Assembly: GCA_003503535.1 (NCBI GenBank)
Contig: DOCI01000013.1
Span: 1-19,931, forward strand
DNA from: Planctomycetaceae bacterium
Lineage (GTDB): Bacteria; Planctomycetota; Planctomycetia; Planctomycetales; Planctomycetaceae
Direction: 5' to 3'
DNA length: 19,931 bases
The notes beneath the pieces are model-generated. The model made no database searches. It was not told where the DNA came from and saw only the letters and a program-made list of their open reading frames with translations. The position numbers and the translations under genes are program-made. Shown one piece after another: positions 1-9,991 of this stretch; the first letter of the stretch is position 1; every line of letters starts with the position of its first letter.

Positions 1-51
1 AAAAATCGCGCACGGTCATGTAGCAAAACCTAGTTTAGTCGTAATGAACTG

Positions 52-136
52 GGGTGGCGGGGGCGCTCTCGAAGAGAAGCCCCCGAATCGTGGAGATTCC
101 GGGGGCTTCCACTGACGCGGAACGCCCCCGCCACCC
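52..136 (-). repeat. Nested GC-rich palindrome downstream of sulfatase 1 (copy A)
   Basis: The outer arms GGGTGGCGGGGGC (52-64) and GCCCCCGCCACCC (124-136) are perfect 13-base complements. They enclose an inner hairpin, GAAGCCCCCG (76-85) with CGGGGGCTTC (100-109), giving a stem topped by a hairpin with unpaired shoulders. The element begins 26 bases past the stop codon of the minus-strand sulfatase. A related copy at 9992-10075 lies past the other sulfatase, in the same orientation relative to its gene. It probably acts as a transcription terminator or an mRNA 3'-end stabiliser, or it is a REP-like dispersed repeat. There is no run of T after the stem, so a classical terminator is not certain. 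Confidence 0.75.
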
Positions 137-161
137 GGGTTTTTATGGCGACTGCACGTTT

Positions 162-1703
162 TTAATTTCGAGTAGGAGCAGCCTTAATTTCGTCCAGTCG
201 TTTGATCAATTCATCTGCTTTTTTGGGGAATTCCTTGATGACGTTTTTGGATTCTCCAGGATCTTTATCAAGCTGATAAAGTTCGTACAGGCCGTCGCTC
301 GTTTTCTCGAAGGTCTTGCCGTTGTTCTTCTTATTACGATAGGCAACCAGTTTCCAGTCGCCGACTCGTAACCCAATGGCACTGGTGCCCTGTTCGACCG
401 TTTCGGTGCGTCCTATTGCATCCGGTTTTCCGAGGAGGGCATTAAGTACATTCAGGCTGTCTGGAAATGCCTCTTCTGGAATCGGCTGCTTGACCAGTTC
501 AGCCATGCTGGTCGCCAGGTCGACCGTATTGACGATTGCCTGAGATTCGCCTGCTGGAATTGTCCCTGGCCAACGAGTGAGGAACGGAGTACAGCATCCA
601 CCTTCGTAGGCACTGTATTTACCACCACGAAATGGACCGGATGGAGTATGCTTCCCCAGTTGCGTAACGGCTCCATCGACATAGCCATCGTCGAGGACCG
701 GGCCATTGTCGCTGCAGAAGATCACAAGTGTTTTTTCCGTCAGATCGAGGCGATCGAGGGTGCTGAGAACTTCACCGACCTGCCAGTCAAGTTCGAGAAT
801 AGCATCGCCCCGGTAACCGAGTTTGGATTTCTTCTGAAAACGTTCGTGAGGCATTCGAGGAACATGGATATCGTGCGAAGAGAAGAACAGAAAGAAAGGT
901 TTGTCCCTGTGCGTTTCAATCCACCTGTCAGAGTGGCTGACCCATTTGTCGGCCAGGTCTTCATCCCGCCAGCGAGCGGCATGTCCACCCGAGTAGAACC
1001 CAATCCGGCTGATGCCATTATGAATCGTGTTATTGTGACCATGTGACCAATCCATTTTCAGAGTATCTCGATGCGTCAAGCCGGTTGGCTGACCATCAGG
1101 ATTTTTGTTGCCGACCCACAACGGATCTTTCGGATCGAGATTCTCGACACGATGATCGTCCACATAAACCTGTGGGACACGGTCATTGGTCGTCGGCAAC
1201 AAATAGCAATGATCAAAACCAATCTCGCAGGGACCGGGCTTGAGATCTCCATTCCAGTCAGGTTCTTTACCTTCCCCCAATCCCAGATGCCACTTGCCGA
1301 TTACTGCGGTTTCATAACCGGCGTCGTCCAGAACAGAAGCGATTGTCGGCGTGCCTGGCTGAATCAGAGCCGTGGCATTTGGAGGAGCAATCCCAGTTCC
1401 CGGCTGACGAAAGGCATACATGCCGGTCAGAAAAGAAAACCGGGTCGGCGTGCAGGTGGAAGCCGAGCAATATCCCTGACGGAATAATTGTCCTTCACGA
1501 GCAAGCCGATCGATGTTGGGAGTTTCAATTTCGGTCGCACCGTAACAACTGAGATCTCCATAGCCGAGATCATCCGCCATAATGACGATGATATTCGGGC
1601 GGGGCGGTTGTGCGGCTGGAAGAGAGCCGGGTGCCAGAAATTGAAAAATCACTGGCAAGGTCATAGAAACCAGCAGTGTCGTAATTTGGTGTGCGGGAAA
1701 CAT
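162..1703 (-). CDS. Secreted sulfatase (arylsulfatase family, S1 type)
   Basis: A 513-residue sulfatase that should hydrolyse sulfate esters, most likely on polysaccharides or similar polymers outside the cytoplasm; the exact substrate cannot be read from the sequence. Residues 1-32 form a signal peptide with a hydrophobic core (TLLVSMTLPVIFQFL). The metal-binding start of the fold is MADDLGYGD with Asp44 and Asp45. The catalytic cysteine, converted to formylglycine in active members, is Cys84 in CTPTR (84-88); Thr replaces the more usual Ser. GKWHLGLG follows with Lys137 and His139, and a later SDNG motif supplies further metal ligands. The length is normal for the family. ATG at 1703 was chosen over an ATG at 1718 and a TTG at 1784 because AGGA lies 6 bases upstream and the signal peptide then starts cleanly. 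No formylglycine-generating enzyme or AtsB-type maturase is in the window. It is divergent from the TPR gene. Confidence 0.93.
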   Translation of the reverse strand: MFPAHQITTLLVSMTLPVIFQFLAPGSLPAAQPPRPNIIVIMADDLGYGDLSCYGATEIETPNIDRLAREGQLFRQGYCSASTCTPTRFSFLTGMYAFRQPGTGIAPPNATALIQPGTPTIASVLDDAGYETAVIGKWHLGLGEGKEPDWNGDLKPGPCEIGFDHCYLLPTTNDRVPQVYVDDHRVENLDPKDPLWVGNKNPDGQPTGLTHRDTLKMDWSHGHNNTIHNGISRIGFYSGGHAARWRDEDLADKWVSHSDRWIETHRDKPFFLFFSSHDIHVPRMPHERFQKKSKLGYRGDAILELDWQVGEVLSTLDRLDLTEKTLVIFCSDNGPVLDDGYVDGAVTQLGKHTPSGPFRGGKYSAYEGGCCTPFLTRWPGTIPAGESQAIVNTVDLATSMAELVKQPIPEEAFPDSLNVLNALLGKPDAIGRTETVEQGTSAIGLRVGDWKLVAYRNKKNNGKTFEKTSDGLYELYQLDKDPGESKNVIKEFPKKADELIKRLDEIKAAPTRN

Positions 1704-2251
1704 GTTTAATCCTATCATGTGCGGTGCAAGTGCTGCTTTCTTAGTGGAAATAACATGGTACGCCTGACAATACTCAAAAATCAAATCTTACGCGGATGTC
1801 GTAGATACCAGGAGGCTGGGCACTTGAAGATTTTATCATCGCACAGTTACTCCATACGGTCATGGTCTGGTAGAGGTCAAAGGTATCCTCGGACTAACCA
1901 GGACCCACTGCGGAATGATTCGTGTCAACAAAAACAGACTCGATCTTCAAATCGATCATCTGGAAAATCGTTAGTTTGGTCAGATCAATATTTCAAATTA
2001 ACAAGAACCGCATTGGGAGCCTTGGCAGTTTAGGTGCTTTGCAGGGGCCGTAAAATCGATTCGATTACGAATCCAATTTGGCAAGTTCACGTAAAACGTT
2101 TTCCACTTGAGGGGGCATTGGGATACAATAGTTATCCCTGTCTAATCTGAAGAATGTGCTTTTCATAAGAGAAAGACACTAAACACTCTTGGTTGAGAGG
2201 AAGCTCCTCTGCCAATAGAAACCTGAAATCGTCGAAATCAAAATACTGATC
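1704..2251. other. Divergent intergenic region between sulfatase 1 and the TPR gene
   Basis: About 550 bases hold no convincing gene. They must contain the promoters of both divergent genes. Two small hairpins are visible: GATTCG-ATTA-CGAATC at 2058-2073, and AGAGGA-AGC-TCCTCT at 2196-2210, about 40 bases before the TPR start codon and so possibly in its 5' leader. TTGAGA at 2193-2198 with TAGAAA 17 bases later could be a weak sigma-70-type promoter on the plus strand, but it overlaps the second hairpin and the match is poor. A plus-strand open frame here (1719-2033) has no ribosome-binding site and an unlikely composition. Confidence 0.4.
1710..1713 (-). promoter_or_regulatory. Shine-Dalgarno site deciding the sulfatase 1 start
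   Basis: On the minus strand AGGA sits 6 bases before the ATG at 1703. The other in-frame starts, ATG at 1718 and TTG at 1784, have no comparable site, and they would put extra residues before the signal peptide. Confidence 0.5.
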
Positions 2252-5200
2252 ATGCAAAGATTTACCATGAGTAGCCGTTGGACCCGGGCGATCTGTTTTC
2301 ATTTGACACTGCTGGTTTTTACTTCTTCGTTCCTGCTGACGAGAACGGCTCCTGCGATCGCGGCGCCAGCTGATGATGACTATACGCTCGGCCTCACCTT
2401 GTACGGACAGAAACGCTGGGATCTGGCCAGTGAGACATTCCGGAATTATCTCAAAACGTATCCGGATCACAGCAAAGCTCCGCTGGCAAAGTTGTATCTG
2501 GCGCAAAGTCTGATCAACCAGGAGGACTACAAAAATGCCCGGGAAATCCTGCAGGGGTTTCTGAAGTCTCATCCGCAAAACAAAAACACAGCTCAGGCAA
2601 TGTATCGTGTTGCTGAGTGCAGTTACTTTCTGAATGATTATCCGACGGCCATCAGCGATTTTGAAGCGTTTTTGAAACAGGCTCCCAACGATCAACTGGT
2701 GGAATGGGCTTTGCCGTATTTGGCCGATGCTTATCTAAGAACGGGAAAGTACGAGCAGGCTCAAAAGATGTTTGAGCAATCCCTGGATAAATTCTCCAAA
2801 GGTCGGTTTGTTGAAGACAGCCAGTTTGGCCTGGCCCGGTCGCTTGAGTTACAGAACCAGATTGAACCGGCAATCGTGCAGTATCAGAAGTTGATCAACA
2901 ATCCCGATTCCCAGCGGATGGAAGAGTCGTTGTTCAATGTGGGGATGCTTTATTTCCAGCAGAAGAATTATCAGAACGCAGCCGAGACATTCACGAAACT
3001 TTCCAGCCTCAACCCGAGTGGAAAATTGATCGCTCTCTCGCATTTGAACGCCGGATATGCCTATTTTTCTCTGGGGGAATGGGAAAAGGCAATCGATCAA
3101 TTCTCTGCAGCTGACCAGAGTGAGCAATACCGCGAATCGGCTCGCTTCTGGATTGCTCAAACCTATAAAAGTTCAGGGGATCTGGCAAAGTCGGAACAGG
3201 CATTACAAACACTATTACAGCAATCAAAAGATACAGAACTACGCCCTAAAGTTCTTTATCAACTGGCCGACTGCCGATTCCAACTACGCAACTACGACGG
3301 CGCATTAACACTCTTCCTGGACTACCAGAAACAGTTTCCCCAAGGGGAATCTGTTATTGATGCTTGGTTATCATCGATGGAATGTTGCCTGCTGACAAAT
3401 CGACTGGGGCAAGGCTGGGCACTTTCTGAACAGAAACCAGATGTCGAATTAACACCGCGTCAGAACGATGAACAGACACTGCTGCAATGTCGCCTGCTTG
3501 CAGCCGCTGATTCCGAAACGGATCCATTGCCAAGTTCACTTGGTGATCGGAAAACACGGCTTCGTAAAGCATTGCCTTTACTGACAAAGATCCTGGATCG
3601 AATGCCTGCGAACGAGCAATTATTTACGCAGCAGGCTCGATACCAAACCTCCCGAATCGCTCAGGAACTTGGAGATAATGCCCTGGCAGTGAATGCATTA
3701 GAACCGATCACTCTCGGCTTGCCAGACCAGAGTCAACTTCAGTTGCCCGAGTCCTGGTTGTTGCTGGCAAACAGTCAATACGAACTGGGGGACTATGAAG
3801 AGGCTCTGAGTGCGCTGAACCAGTTTGAAAGCTTGTCTCAGGATAAAGACTCGCTGGCGCAGGCTTATATTGTCCGCATTAATGTGCTGATCAAAATGAA
3901 TCGCCTCGATGATGCCAGTGCGTCTCTTGCGAAATTGCAACAATCGGATCTGGCACCTTTGGTCATCGCCGAAGCGACGTTTCAACTGGCGGAAATGAAT
4001 TACGCCCGTCAAAACTGGGAGGAAGCTCAAAAGCAGTATCAGCAGATTCTCCAATTGAAACTCGACGATGAATGGACGATTAAAACGCTATCTGCTTTGG
4101 GTTGGAGTTATTTTGAAGATGGAAAATTCGATGAAGCGGTCGCAAGTTTCGAGAAGTTGAAAAAGCAGTTTCCGAATGCAAAACAGGTTGCTGCCGATGC
4201 CGGTTATATGCAGGGAATGGCCTTGCTGAAAGCGAATCAGAATTTGAAGGCCGCCGAGGCATTTATGCAGACGGCTCAGTCGTTTCGCTCTTCAGAAGAG
4301 ACAACTCAGGGAAACGAACTCCATCATCTGGCCTATCGGGCAGCGCGGGAAGCGGCCCGGACTTATCGGAATTTGAACGAAGTCGACAAGTCAGCCGAGG
4401 CTTATCGACTGGCCTACAAAGAACTTCGCAAGCAGCCGGAAACGCGAAATCAGAATCTGGATAAACTGCTCGATGAATGGGCGCTGCTGCATTACGAAAA
4501 CGAAGAATACGCAAAGGCGGATGAAGTCTTTGAAATTCTGATCCGCGAAACGCCCAAAAGCGATCGAGCTGATGATGCTCAGCTCTCGCTGGCTGAGAGT
4601 GATTATATTAACGGCGATTTAACGTCTGCTCGAACGCGATTTGAAAAACTGATTGGCGATTCCACGTCCGATCCCTATGTGAAAACCCGGTCGTTGTATC
4701 AACTGGTGATGATTGCCGGAACTCAAAAAGATTCGGCTGCGGTCGAAAAGTTCTCCGAAGAATACCTCAAAGCTGCGAATGGTCAGACGGCCGGCCTAAA
4801 TGAGATTGGTGAAATTGAGTCCCAGTTGATTCAACTCTACCTCGAACAGGATCAGTTGGAAGACGCGGAAAAACAACTCACCGAGTTAAAAGCCCGAGTC
4901 GCCAATCTCGATAAATCTGATCGACCAGAATGGTATCCGAGAATTTATGTGATGACTGGAGAAATTGCCTGTCGTCAAAAGAAATACGACGTGGTTCTGG
5001 AAGCTCTCGAAGAAGTTCGTCAGGAATACCCGCAGTCTGCAGAGCGGGAACAGGTTGAAGTGATTGCAGGGCGAACCCAAATTGCCCGGGCAAATTTTGC
5101 AGAGGCTGAGAAACAATTTCGAGCGGTGCTGGACCGGGCAGCCGGGAATAAAACACTGGCCGCTGCTCAAAGTCAGTTTTATCTGGCAGAAACGGCTCTG

Positions 5201-5434
5201 ATTCAAAAAAACTATCCGCTGGCAATCAAAGAATACATTCGGATGGCGATTCTCTTCCCGGGCTTTCCAGATTTGCAGTCGGCTGCTCTCTATCAGGCAG
5301 GGCAGTGCGATGAGGTACAGGGGAATGTCGAACAGGCGATTCAGAATTACGAGAATCTGATTCGTCTCTATCCCGAAAGTGAATTCTCTAAAAAAGCGAA
5401 GGAGCGAGTGCAGATACTCAAAGCATCAAACTAA
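2252..5434 (+). CDS. Large secreted tetratricopeptide (TPR) repeat protein
   Basis: A 1060-residue protein. The N-terminal export signal ends near APAIAA (about residues 33-38). From about residue 40 to the end the chain is a nearly continuous array of helical TPR units, recognisable by recurring patterns such as YLAQSLINQEDYKNAREIL, AYLRTGKYEQAQKMFEQSL, GYAYFSLGEWEKAIDQF, ALGWSYFEDGKFDEAVASF and YQAGQCDEVQGNVEQAIQNYENLIRLYP. Roughly 20 or more units would fit. The C-terminal units most resemble those of YbgF/CpoB and BamD. No catalytic domain is visible, so it is probably a periplasmic scaffold for protein-protein contacts. The neighbouring TolQ/ExbB-like gene, 228 bases downstream on the same strand, suggests a partnership with an energy-transducing membrane complex; that is inference. 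No strong Shine-Dalgarno site precedes ATG 2252. ATG 2267 would also give a good signal peptide, and an in-frame stop at 2216-2218 limits the 5' end. Confidence 0.9.
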   Translation: MQRFTMSSRWTRAICFHLTLLVFTSSFLLTRTAPAIAAPADDDYTLGLTLYGQKRWDLASETFRNYLKTYPDHSKAPLAKLYLAQSLINQEDYKNAREILQGFLKSHPQNKNTAQAMYRVAECSYFLNDYPTAISDFEAFLKQAPNDQLVEWALPYLADAYLRTGKYEQAQKMFEQSLDKFSKGRFVEDSQFGLARSLELQNQIEPAIVQYQKLINNPDSQRMEESLFNVGMLYFQQKNYQNAAETFTKLSSLNPSGKLIALSHLNAGYAYFSLGEWEKAIDQFSAADQSEQYRESARFWIAQTYKSSGDLAKSEQALQTLLQQSKDTELRPKVLYQLADCRFQLRNYDGALTLFLDYQKQFPQGESVIDAWLSSMECCLLTNRLGQGWALSEQKPDVELTPRQNDEQTLLQCRLLAAADSETDPLPSSLGDRKTRLRKALPLLTKILDRMPANEQLFTQQARYQTSRIAQELGDNALAVNALEPITLGLPDQSQLQLPESWLLLANSQYELGDYEEALSALNQFESLSQDKDSLAQAYIVRINVLIKMNRLDDASASLAKLQQSDLAPLVIAEATFQLAEMNYARQNWEEAQKQYQQILQLKLDDEWTIKTLSALGWSYFEDGKFDEAVASFEKLKKQFPNAKQVAADAGYMQGMALLKANQNLKAAEAFMQTAQSFRSSEETTQGNELHHLAYRAAREAARTYRNLNEVDKSAEAYRLAYKELRKQPETRNQNLDKLLDEWALLHYENEEYAKADEVFEILIRETPKSDRADDAQLSLAESDYINGDLTSARTRFEKLIGDSTSDPYVKTRSLYQLVMIAGTQKDSAAVEKFSEEYLKAANGQTAGLNEIGEIESQLIQLYLEQDQLEDAEKQLTELKARVANLDKSDRPEWYPRIYVMTGEIACRQKKYDVVLEALEEVRQEYPQSAEREQVEVIAGRTQIARANFAEAEKQFRAVLDRAAGNKTLAAAQSQFYLAETALIQKNYPLAIKEYIRMAILFPGFPDLQSAALYQAGQCDEVQGNVEQAIQNYENLIRLYPESEFSKKAKERVQILKASN

Positions 5435-5662
5435 ATTGATGCACTTCAACTTCATGACATTGATAGATATTTATATACCCAATTTGGCTGAAGCAAGTGA
5501 CTCATGGTAAGTGAGGCAACTTCAGAGGCTTTGTCTGGACAGTCAGTTTTCCCCATTGTGGAAGTTTTTTCAAATGCCTGTAACATGCACTTGCGGAACG
5601 CTCGATACTTGAGAAAAAGAACTCCGTTTTCTTAGTTGCAGGTCACTTAGGATAGTATTGCG

Positions 5663-6478
5663 ATGGAGCAGATTCGACATTTCCTGATTGCAGCCGGTCT
5701 GATGATGTGTGTCAGCCTGTGTAGCTCTCCCTATGTATTCGCTCAACCTGAGACCGAACCTGCTCCAATTCCCGTCGCTCCAGAAGTTGCTGATGAGCCA
5801 AACTCGGATATTCCGGTCAAAAAGAGTGTGATTCCGACGACACCCTCGCAAGTTGTGACGGCTCTGGGCTGGTGGGGCTTGCCTTTTGGACTGGCAACAC
5901 TCATTTCTCTCTGGTTCAGCACCGAACGACTCGTAGTTCTGCGTCGTGCCCGCGTTATTCCCAAGCCGTTTGTTGAACGCTTTCTACATCATTTGCGTGA
6001 GGGAACCATTGAGCCGGATGAGGCTTTGCAGTTATGTGCCGAGAATGGCTCGCCTGTTGCTCAAATTTTTGAACATGGCGTTCGGAAATGGGGTAAGCCG
6101 AGTGTTGAAGTCGAACAGGCGATTATCGATGGCGGAGAACGTCAGGTGAGCCAGATGCGAAAGCATTTGCGAGTGCTCAACGGCGTGGCAACCGTTAGCC
6201 CATTGATTGGATTGCTTGGTACCGTCTGGGGCATGATCGATGCCTTTAATGGGGTCGCCGGCAGCGATGCGATGGGTAGCCCCGAGAAACTGGCAGCCGG
6301 GATTGCTCTGGCACTGTTAACGACTGCTGCCGGTTTGATGGTCGCGATTCCCTCGCTCATCATCTACATGTATCTCTCGGGACGGGTTGATCGTCTCGTG
6401 ATGGATATGGATCGCCTGGCTCAGGAAGTCGTTTACAGCATTTCCGCAGAAGCATTGCACGAACGGTCACGTCAGTAA
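5663..6478 (+). CDS. MotA/TolQ/ExbB family proton-channel protein
   Basis: A 271-residue inner-membrane protein of the family that couples the proton gradient to envelope work (TolQ, ExbB, MotA). An N-terminal signal-like segment (residues 1-27) is followed by a Pro/Glu-rich stretch (28-60). The three family helices then lie at about 67-85, 172-195 and 210-238. The signature [20 protein letters not shown] (172-191) and the [14 protein letters not shown] stretch (217-230) are characteristic. The cytoplasmic loop between helices 1 and 2 has the expected length. AGGA lies 10 bases before the ATG. These channels normally need an ExbD/TolR partner, often encoded next door. None is present here: the next gene, trmB, is convergent and only 96 bases separate them. 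The TPR gene upstream is the likely functional neighbour. The 228-base gap shows no clear terminator, so the two may be co-transcribed. Confidence 0.92.
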   Translation: MEQIRHFLIAAGLMMCVSLCSSPYVFAQPETEPAPIPVAPEVADEPNSDIPVKKSVIPTTPSQVVTALGWWGLPFGLATLISLWFSTERLVVLRRARVIPKPFVERFLHHLREGTIEPDEALQLCAENGSPVAQIFEHGVRKWGKPSVEVEQAIIDGGERQVSQMRKHLRVLNGVATVSPLIGLLGTVWGMIDAFNGVAGSDAMGSPEKLAAGIALALLTTAAGLMVAIPSLIIYMYLSGRVDRLVMDMDRLAQEVVYSISAEALHERSRQ

Positions 6479-6530
6479 GCGACTGAAAACAGAGCCGTGG
6501 CACAACTTTGGTTGTTCATAAAGTGGATCT

Positions 6531-6555
6531 CTGGGGGGCTGCGCTACGACCCCAG
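6531..6555. terminator. Possible hairpin between convergent exbB-like and trmB genes
   Basis: CTGGGG (6531-6536) pairs with CCCCAG (6550-6555) around a 13-base loop. A second short hairpin, ACAAC-TTTG-GTTGT, lies at 6502-6515. They occupy the 96-base gap between two convergent genes, where bidirectional termination is expected. No strong T-run follows either stem. The GC-rich hairpin could equally be a dispersed palindrome like the others in this window. Confidence 0.35.
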
Positions 6556-6574
6556 CCACCCAGTTTCGTTAATC

Positions 6575-7234
6575 CTACCCATCTTTCTGCCATAATCCGC
6601 GATAAATCGGCCAGCCTGCCATCCGTTTCTTTCTCTCGAAACTGGTTTGATAATCCATGTGGTGCTCGGCTGCCCGTTCTTCAGGAGCGGGCAGTTCGGC
6701 AAAGCCTCCGTGCTCGCCGATGTGCCCGGTCATTAACTGCCAATAGTCGAAAACGTCGGTCCAGCCATGCAATAAACCGCCCGGTTTCAACGCTTTATAG
6801 ATCAGCGTTGTGAAATCGGCAGTGAAGAGCCGTCGTTTATGATGCTTGGCTTTCCACCAGGGGTCGGGAAAGTAGACATGAATAGCTGAAACGGTCCCAT
6901 CCGGCACAAATTCACCGAACGCACGATTGGCATCGCATCCGAGAACGCGGGCGTTGGGACGTTCCTGTTTCTTCAACCGTTTCGCTCCACGGCGTCCTTC
7001 CTTAAAGTCGATTTCCATTCCGAGATAATTTCGATCGGGATGAATTTCGCTGGCATTGAAGAGAAAGAGTCCGCGACCGCAACCGACATCAATCTCCACA
7101 GAATTCTCATTCTGAAAGAATTCATTCCACGCAAGTGGTCCTTCCAAGTCTTCCAGAGTGAGAAACCAGGGACTTAAATCTTCACGTTCTGTCGCAGTCG
7201 AGTTTGCCGAATTGGTGTCAGTTTCAGAGCTCAT
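6575..7234 (-). CDS. trmB: tRNA (guanine-N7-)-methyltransferase TrmB
   Basis: A 219-residue SAM-dependent methyltransferase that forms 7-methylguanosine at position 46 in the variable loop of tRNAs, in the cytoplasm. The SAM-binding loop is EIDVGCGRG (47-55), and the acidic end of strand 2 is MEID (73-76). The family signature [16 protein letters not shown] (121-136) contains the catalytic-region Asp and the PWWKxxHxKRR motif. The C-terminal [15 protein letters not shown] matches the conserved T-x-F/Y-E end of TrmB. Length is normal. The first 20 residues (Ser/Thr/Glu rich) look disordered. No clear Shine-Dalgarno site precedes the ATG at 7234, but it is the only start that gives the full fold. 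It lies downstream of the esterase on the same strand, separated by a strong hairpin element, so it is probably transcribed separately. Confidence 0.95.
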   Translation of the reverse strand: MSSETDTNSANSTATEREDLSPWFLTLEDLEGPLAWNEFFQNENSVEIDVGCGRGLFLFNASEIHPDRNYLGMEIDFKEGRRGAKRLKKQERPNARVLGCDANRAFGEFVPDGTVSAIHVYFPDPWWKAKHHKRRLFTADFTTLIYKALKPGGLLHGWTDVFDYWQLMTGHIGEHGGFAELPAPEERAAEHHMDYQTSFERKKRMAGWPIYRGLWQKDG

Positions 7235-7271
7235 TCAATAATCATTCAACGCAATAAGAAGAGGTACAATT

Positions 7272-7400
7272 CAGGATGGCCCAGATAGCTCCGCTATCTG
7301 GGTGGACGAAGTCCACAAGAGGTTTTCAATTTGATGATGAGATTTCACAAAGGCTTGTTGCGGCTTCGCCGCCCCGAAAGAATCTTTCGGGGCTATCCTG
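7272..7400. repeat. Cloverleaf-like element of four hairpins
   Basis: An outer stem joins 7272-7279 (CAGGATGG) with 7393-7400 (CTATCCTG), 8 pairs including one G-T. Inside it are four perfect hairpins, each with a 3-base loop: CCCAGATAGC/GCTATCTGGG (7280-7302), GTGGAC/GTCCAC (7302-7316), GCGGC/GCCGC (7360-7372) and CCCCGAAAG/CTTTCGGGG (7372-7392). The first and last hairpins abut the outer stem exactly, and neighbouring hairpins share a boundary base. A 43-base unstructured linker (7317-7359) lies in the middle. It occupies the gap between the 3' end of the esterase and the 5' end of trmB. It could be a REP-like or miniature mobile element, or a structured RNA or terminator. Confidence 0.75.
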
Positions 7401-7443
7401 AAACAATGTTTAGCCAGCAAAATCTCTGAAGATCAAAAAACAA

Positions 7444-8172
7444 TTACTCTCGTTTGTGAGACAAAAACCACTGGTACAGTTCTGGATTGTTATACGATTC
7501 TGTCCAGGAATCGTGGGAAGCATTGGGATAGAGTGTCAGTTTAATGTCTCCGCCGGCGGCTTCAATCGCCTCTTTCATTTCGATGGAGCGTTCGACAGGG
7601 ACTGCATTATCTTTCATGCCATGAAACGCCCAAATGGGAACTTTGGTGAGTTGTTTCGCTTTCTCCGGATCTCCACCGCCGCAAATGGGAGCCAGTGCTG
7701 CAAATCGCTCGGGAGTTTCTGCTCCCCAGGCCCAGGTTCCGTAGCCCCCCATGCTCAAGCCAGTCAAGTAGATGCGACTTTTATCAATCGTGTATTTCGA
7801 TTCCAGATCATCCAGCATGTCGGAAAGCTGTTGCACATCCCAGCGGCGGACATCTGAAGTCAGCTGTGGGGAAACGACAATAAAGGGAAACTCCTTGCCA
7901 GCTTTAATCAACTTTGGTGGACCATGTACAAGAACCTGATCCAGATTATTGCCCCGCTCTCCGCTACCATGCAGAAAGATGAGTAGTGAAGCAGGTTTCT
8001 TATCCGAGTAATCTTTCGGAAGTGATAGCCAGTAATGGATCGACTTCCCATTTCCAACGTCCGACTTCTGAGCAACCTGCTTTCCCGGTTGTGGTTCTTC
8101 AGCTTGAGCATTTTCCAAAGCGATGCACATCATTCCTGTGCAGAGTGCAAATGCGATAAGAGTGTTTTGCAT
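7444..8172 (-). CDS. Secreted alpha/beta hydrolase, esterase/peptidase-like (COG4099 type)
   Basis: A 242-residue exported serine hydrolase. Residues 1-24 form a signal peptide ending in ENAQA. HGSGERGNN (68-76) forms the oxyanion-hole region. The nucleophile is Ser140 in GLSMGG (138-143), and the acid Asp188 (HGMKDNAVP) and His220 (NASHDSW) complete the triad. The arrangement matches phospholipase/carboxylesterase-like and predicted-peptidase proteins, which in related organisms act on esters such as those of plant or algal polymers; the substrate here is unknown. The start at 8172 was preferred because AGGAG lies 8 bases upstream and the signal peptide follows directly. An alternative ATG at 8208 overlaps the stop of the upstream zinc-ribbon gene (ATGA) and would add 12 residues before the signal. 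It is probably co-transcribed with that gene. The next gene downstream, trmB, is separated by the hairpin element. Confidence 0.88.
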   Translation of the reverse strand: MQNTLIAFALCTGMMCIALENAQAEEPQPGKQVAQKSDVGNGKSIHYWLSLPKDYSDKKPASLLIFLHGSGERGNNLDQVLVHGPPKLIKAGKEFPFIVVSPQLTSDVRRWDVQQLSDMLDDLESKYTIDKSRIYLTGLSMGGYGTWAWGAETPERFAALAPICGGGDPEKAKQLTKVPIWAFHGMKDNAVPVERSIEMKEAIEAAGGDIKLTLYPNASHDSWTESYNNPELYQWFLSHKRE

Positions 8173-8180
8173 TGAAAGAA

Positions 8181-8185
8181 CTCCT
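8181..8185 (-). promoter_or_regulatory. Strong Shine-Dalgarno site deciding the esterase start
   Basis: AGGAG on the minus strand lies 8 bases before ATG 8172. It is one of the few strong sites in the window, and it favours this start over the ATG at 8208 that overlaps the upstream stop codon. Confidence 0.65.
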
Positions 8186-8204
8186 GGGTAAAGGGTGTCA
8201 AAAT

Positions 8205-8426
8205 TCATTTCAGTTCCTGTCCACAGTGTTCACACTGGGTCAGGTTGGCATCAGTTTCCTTCTGGCAATGCCAACAGGTTAAGGTGACTTTTTTATCGAG
8301 CAGACTTTTGAAACCTCTGCCAGCAGGCTCATTCGAACCTGAGGAGCCAGTAAAGATACGCACAATGACCAGTATTATGAAGAGAGCAATTCCACCAACA
8401 ATGATTAATTCAAAAGTGCCGACCAT
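8205..8426 (-). CDS. Small membrane-anchored zinc-ribbon protein
   Basis: A 73-residue protein with one membrane helix at about residues 5-25 (ELIIVGGIALFIILVIVRIF), a Gly/Ser-rich linker, and a C-terminal zinc ribbon. The metal ligands are two knuckles, CWHC and CEHC, separated by 10 residues. The ribbon probably faces the cytoplasm and serves a structural or contact role. No specific family name is recognised. ATG 8426 was chosen over an upstream TTG (8552) because it places the helix at the N-terminus, as usual for such proteins; a weak CAGG lies upstream. Its TGA overlaps a possible ATG of the esterase frame, and the two genes are likely one transcript. It is divergent from sulfatase 2. 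Confidence 0.7.
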   Translation of the reverse strand: MVGTFELIIVGGIALFIILVIVRIFTGSSGSNEPAGRGFKSLLDKKVTLTCWHCQKETDANLTQCEHCGQELK

Positions 8427-8557
8427 TCTGCAACCTGTCTGCTGGAATTTCAAATTTACGAACTTCGGAATGCCTAAGGAATTCGATGCAATCCTGAAGA
8501 AGAATTTCTTTGCTGAAGTTAGTACTATGATAGGGCTGAGAGAGGAAATCAATCAAA

Positions 8558-8562
8558 GGGAG
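8558..8562 (+). promoter_or_regulatory. Shine-Dalgarno site of sulfatase 2
   Basis: GGGAG lies 7 bases before ATG 8570, fixing that start. The 143-base gap to the divergent zinc-ribbon gene must hold promoters in both directions; no clear -35/-10 pair was recognised. Confidence 0.55.
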
Positions 8563-8569
8563 ACCTGCC

Positions 8570-9967
<1,398 letters not shown>

Positions 9968-9991
9968 TATTGTATGGTTAAATCGATCATA

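Noticed and set aside
54..371. Open frame of 105 codons running through the palindrome on the plus strand
   Set aside because: It overlaps the sulfatase on the other strand, has no ribosome-binding site, and its N-terminal half is translated palindrome.
1719..2033. Open frame of 104 codons in the divergent intergenic region
   Set aside because: It is Arg/Ser/Cys-rich with no domain and no Shine-Dalgarno, and it starts within the 5' region of the sulfatase.
2128..2146. Sequence resembling part of the I-SceI recognition site
   Set aside because: There are several mismatches and no intron or endonuclease gene; a chance similarity.
2132..2695. 187-codon minus-strand frame overlapping the TPR gene start
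   Set aside because: It is antisense to a clear signal peptide and TPR repeats; such long shadow frames are common opposite repetitive coding sequence.
7272..7400. A CRISPR-like repeat array
   Set aside because: The hairpins are not copies of one repeat and have no regular spacers.
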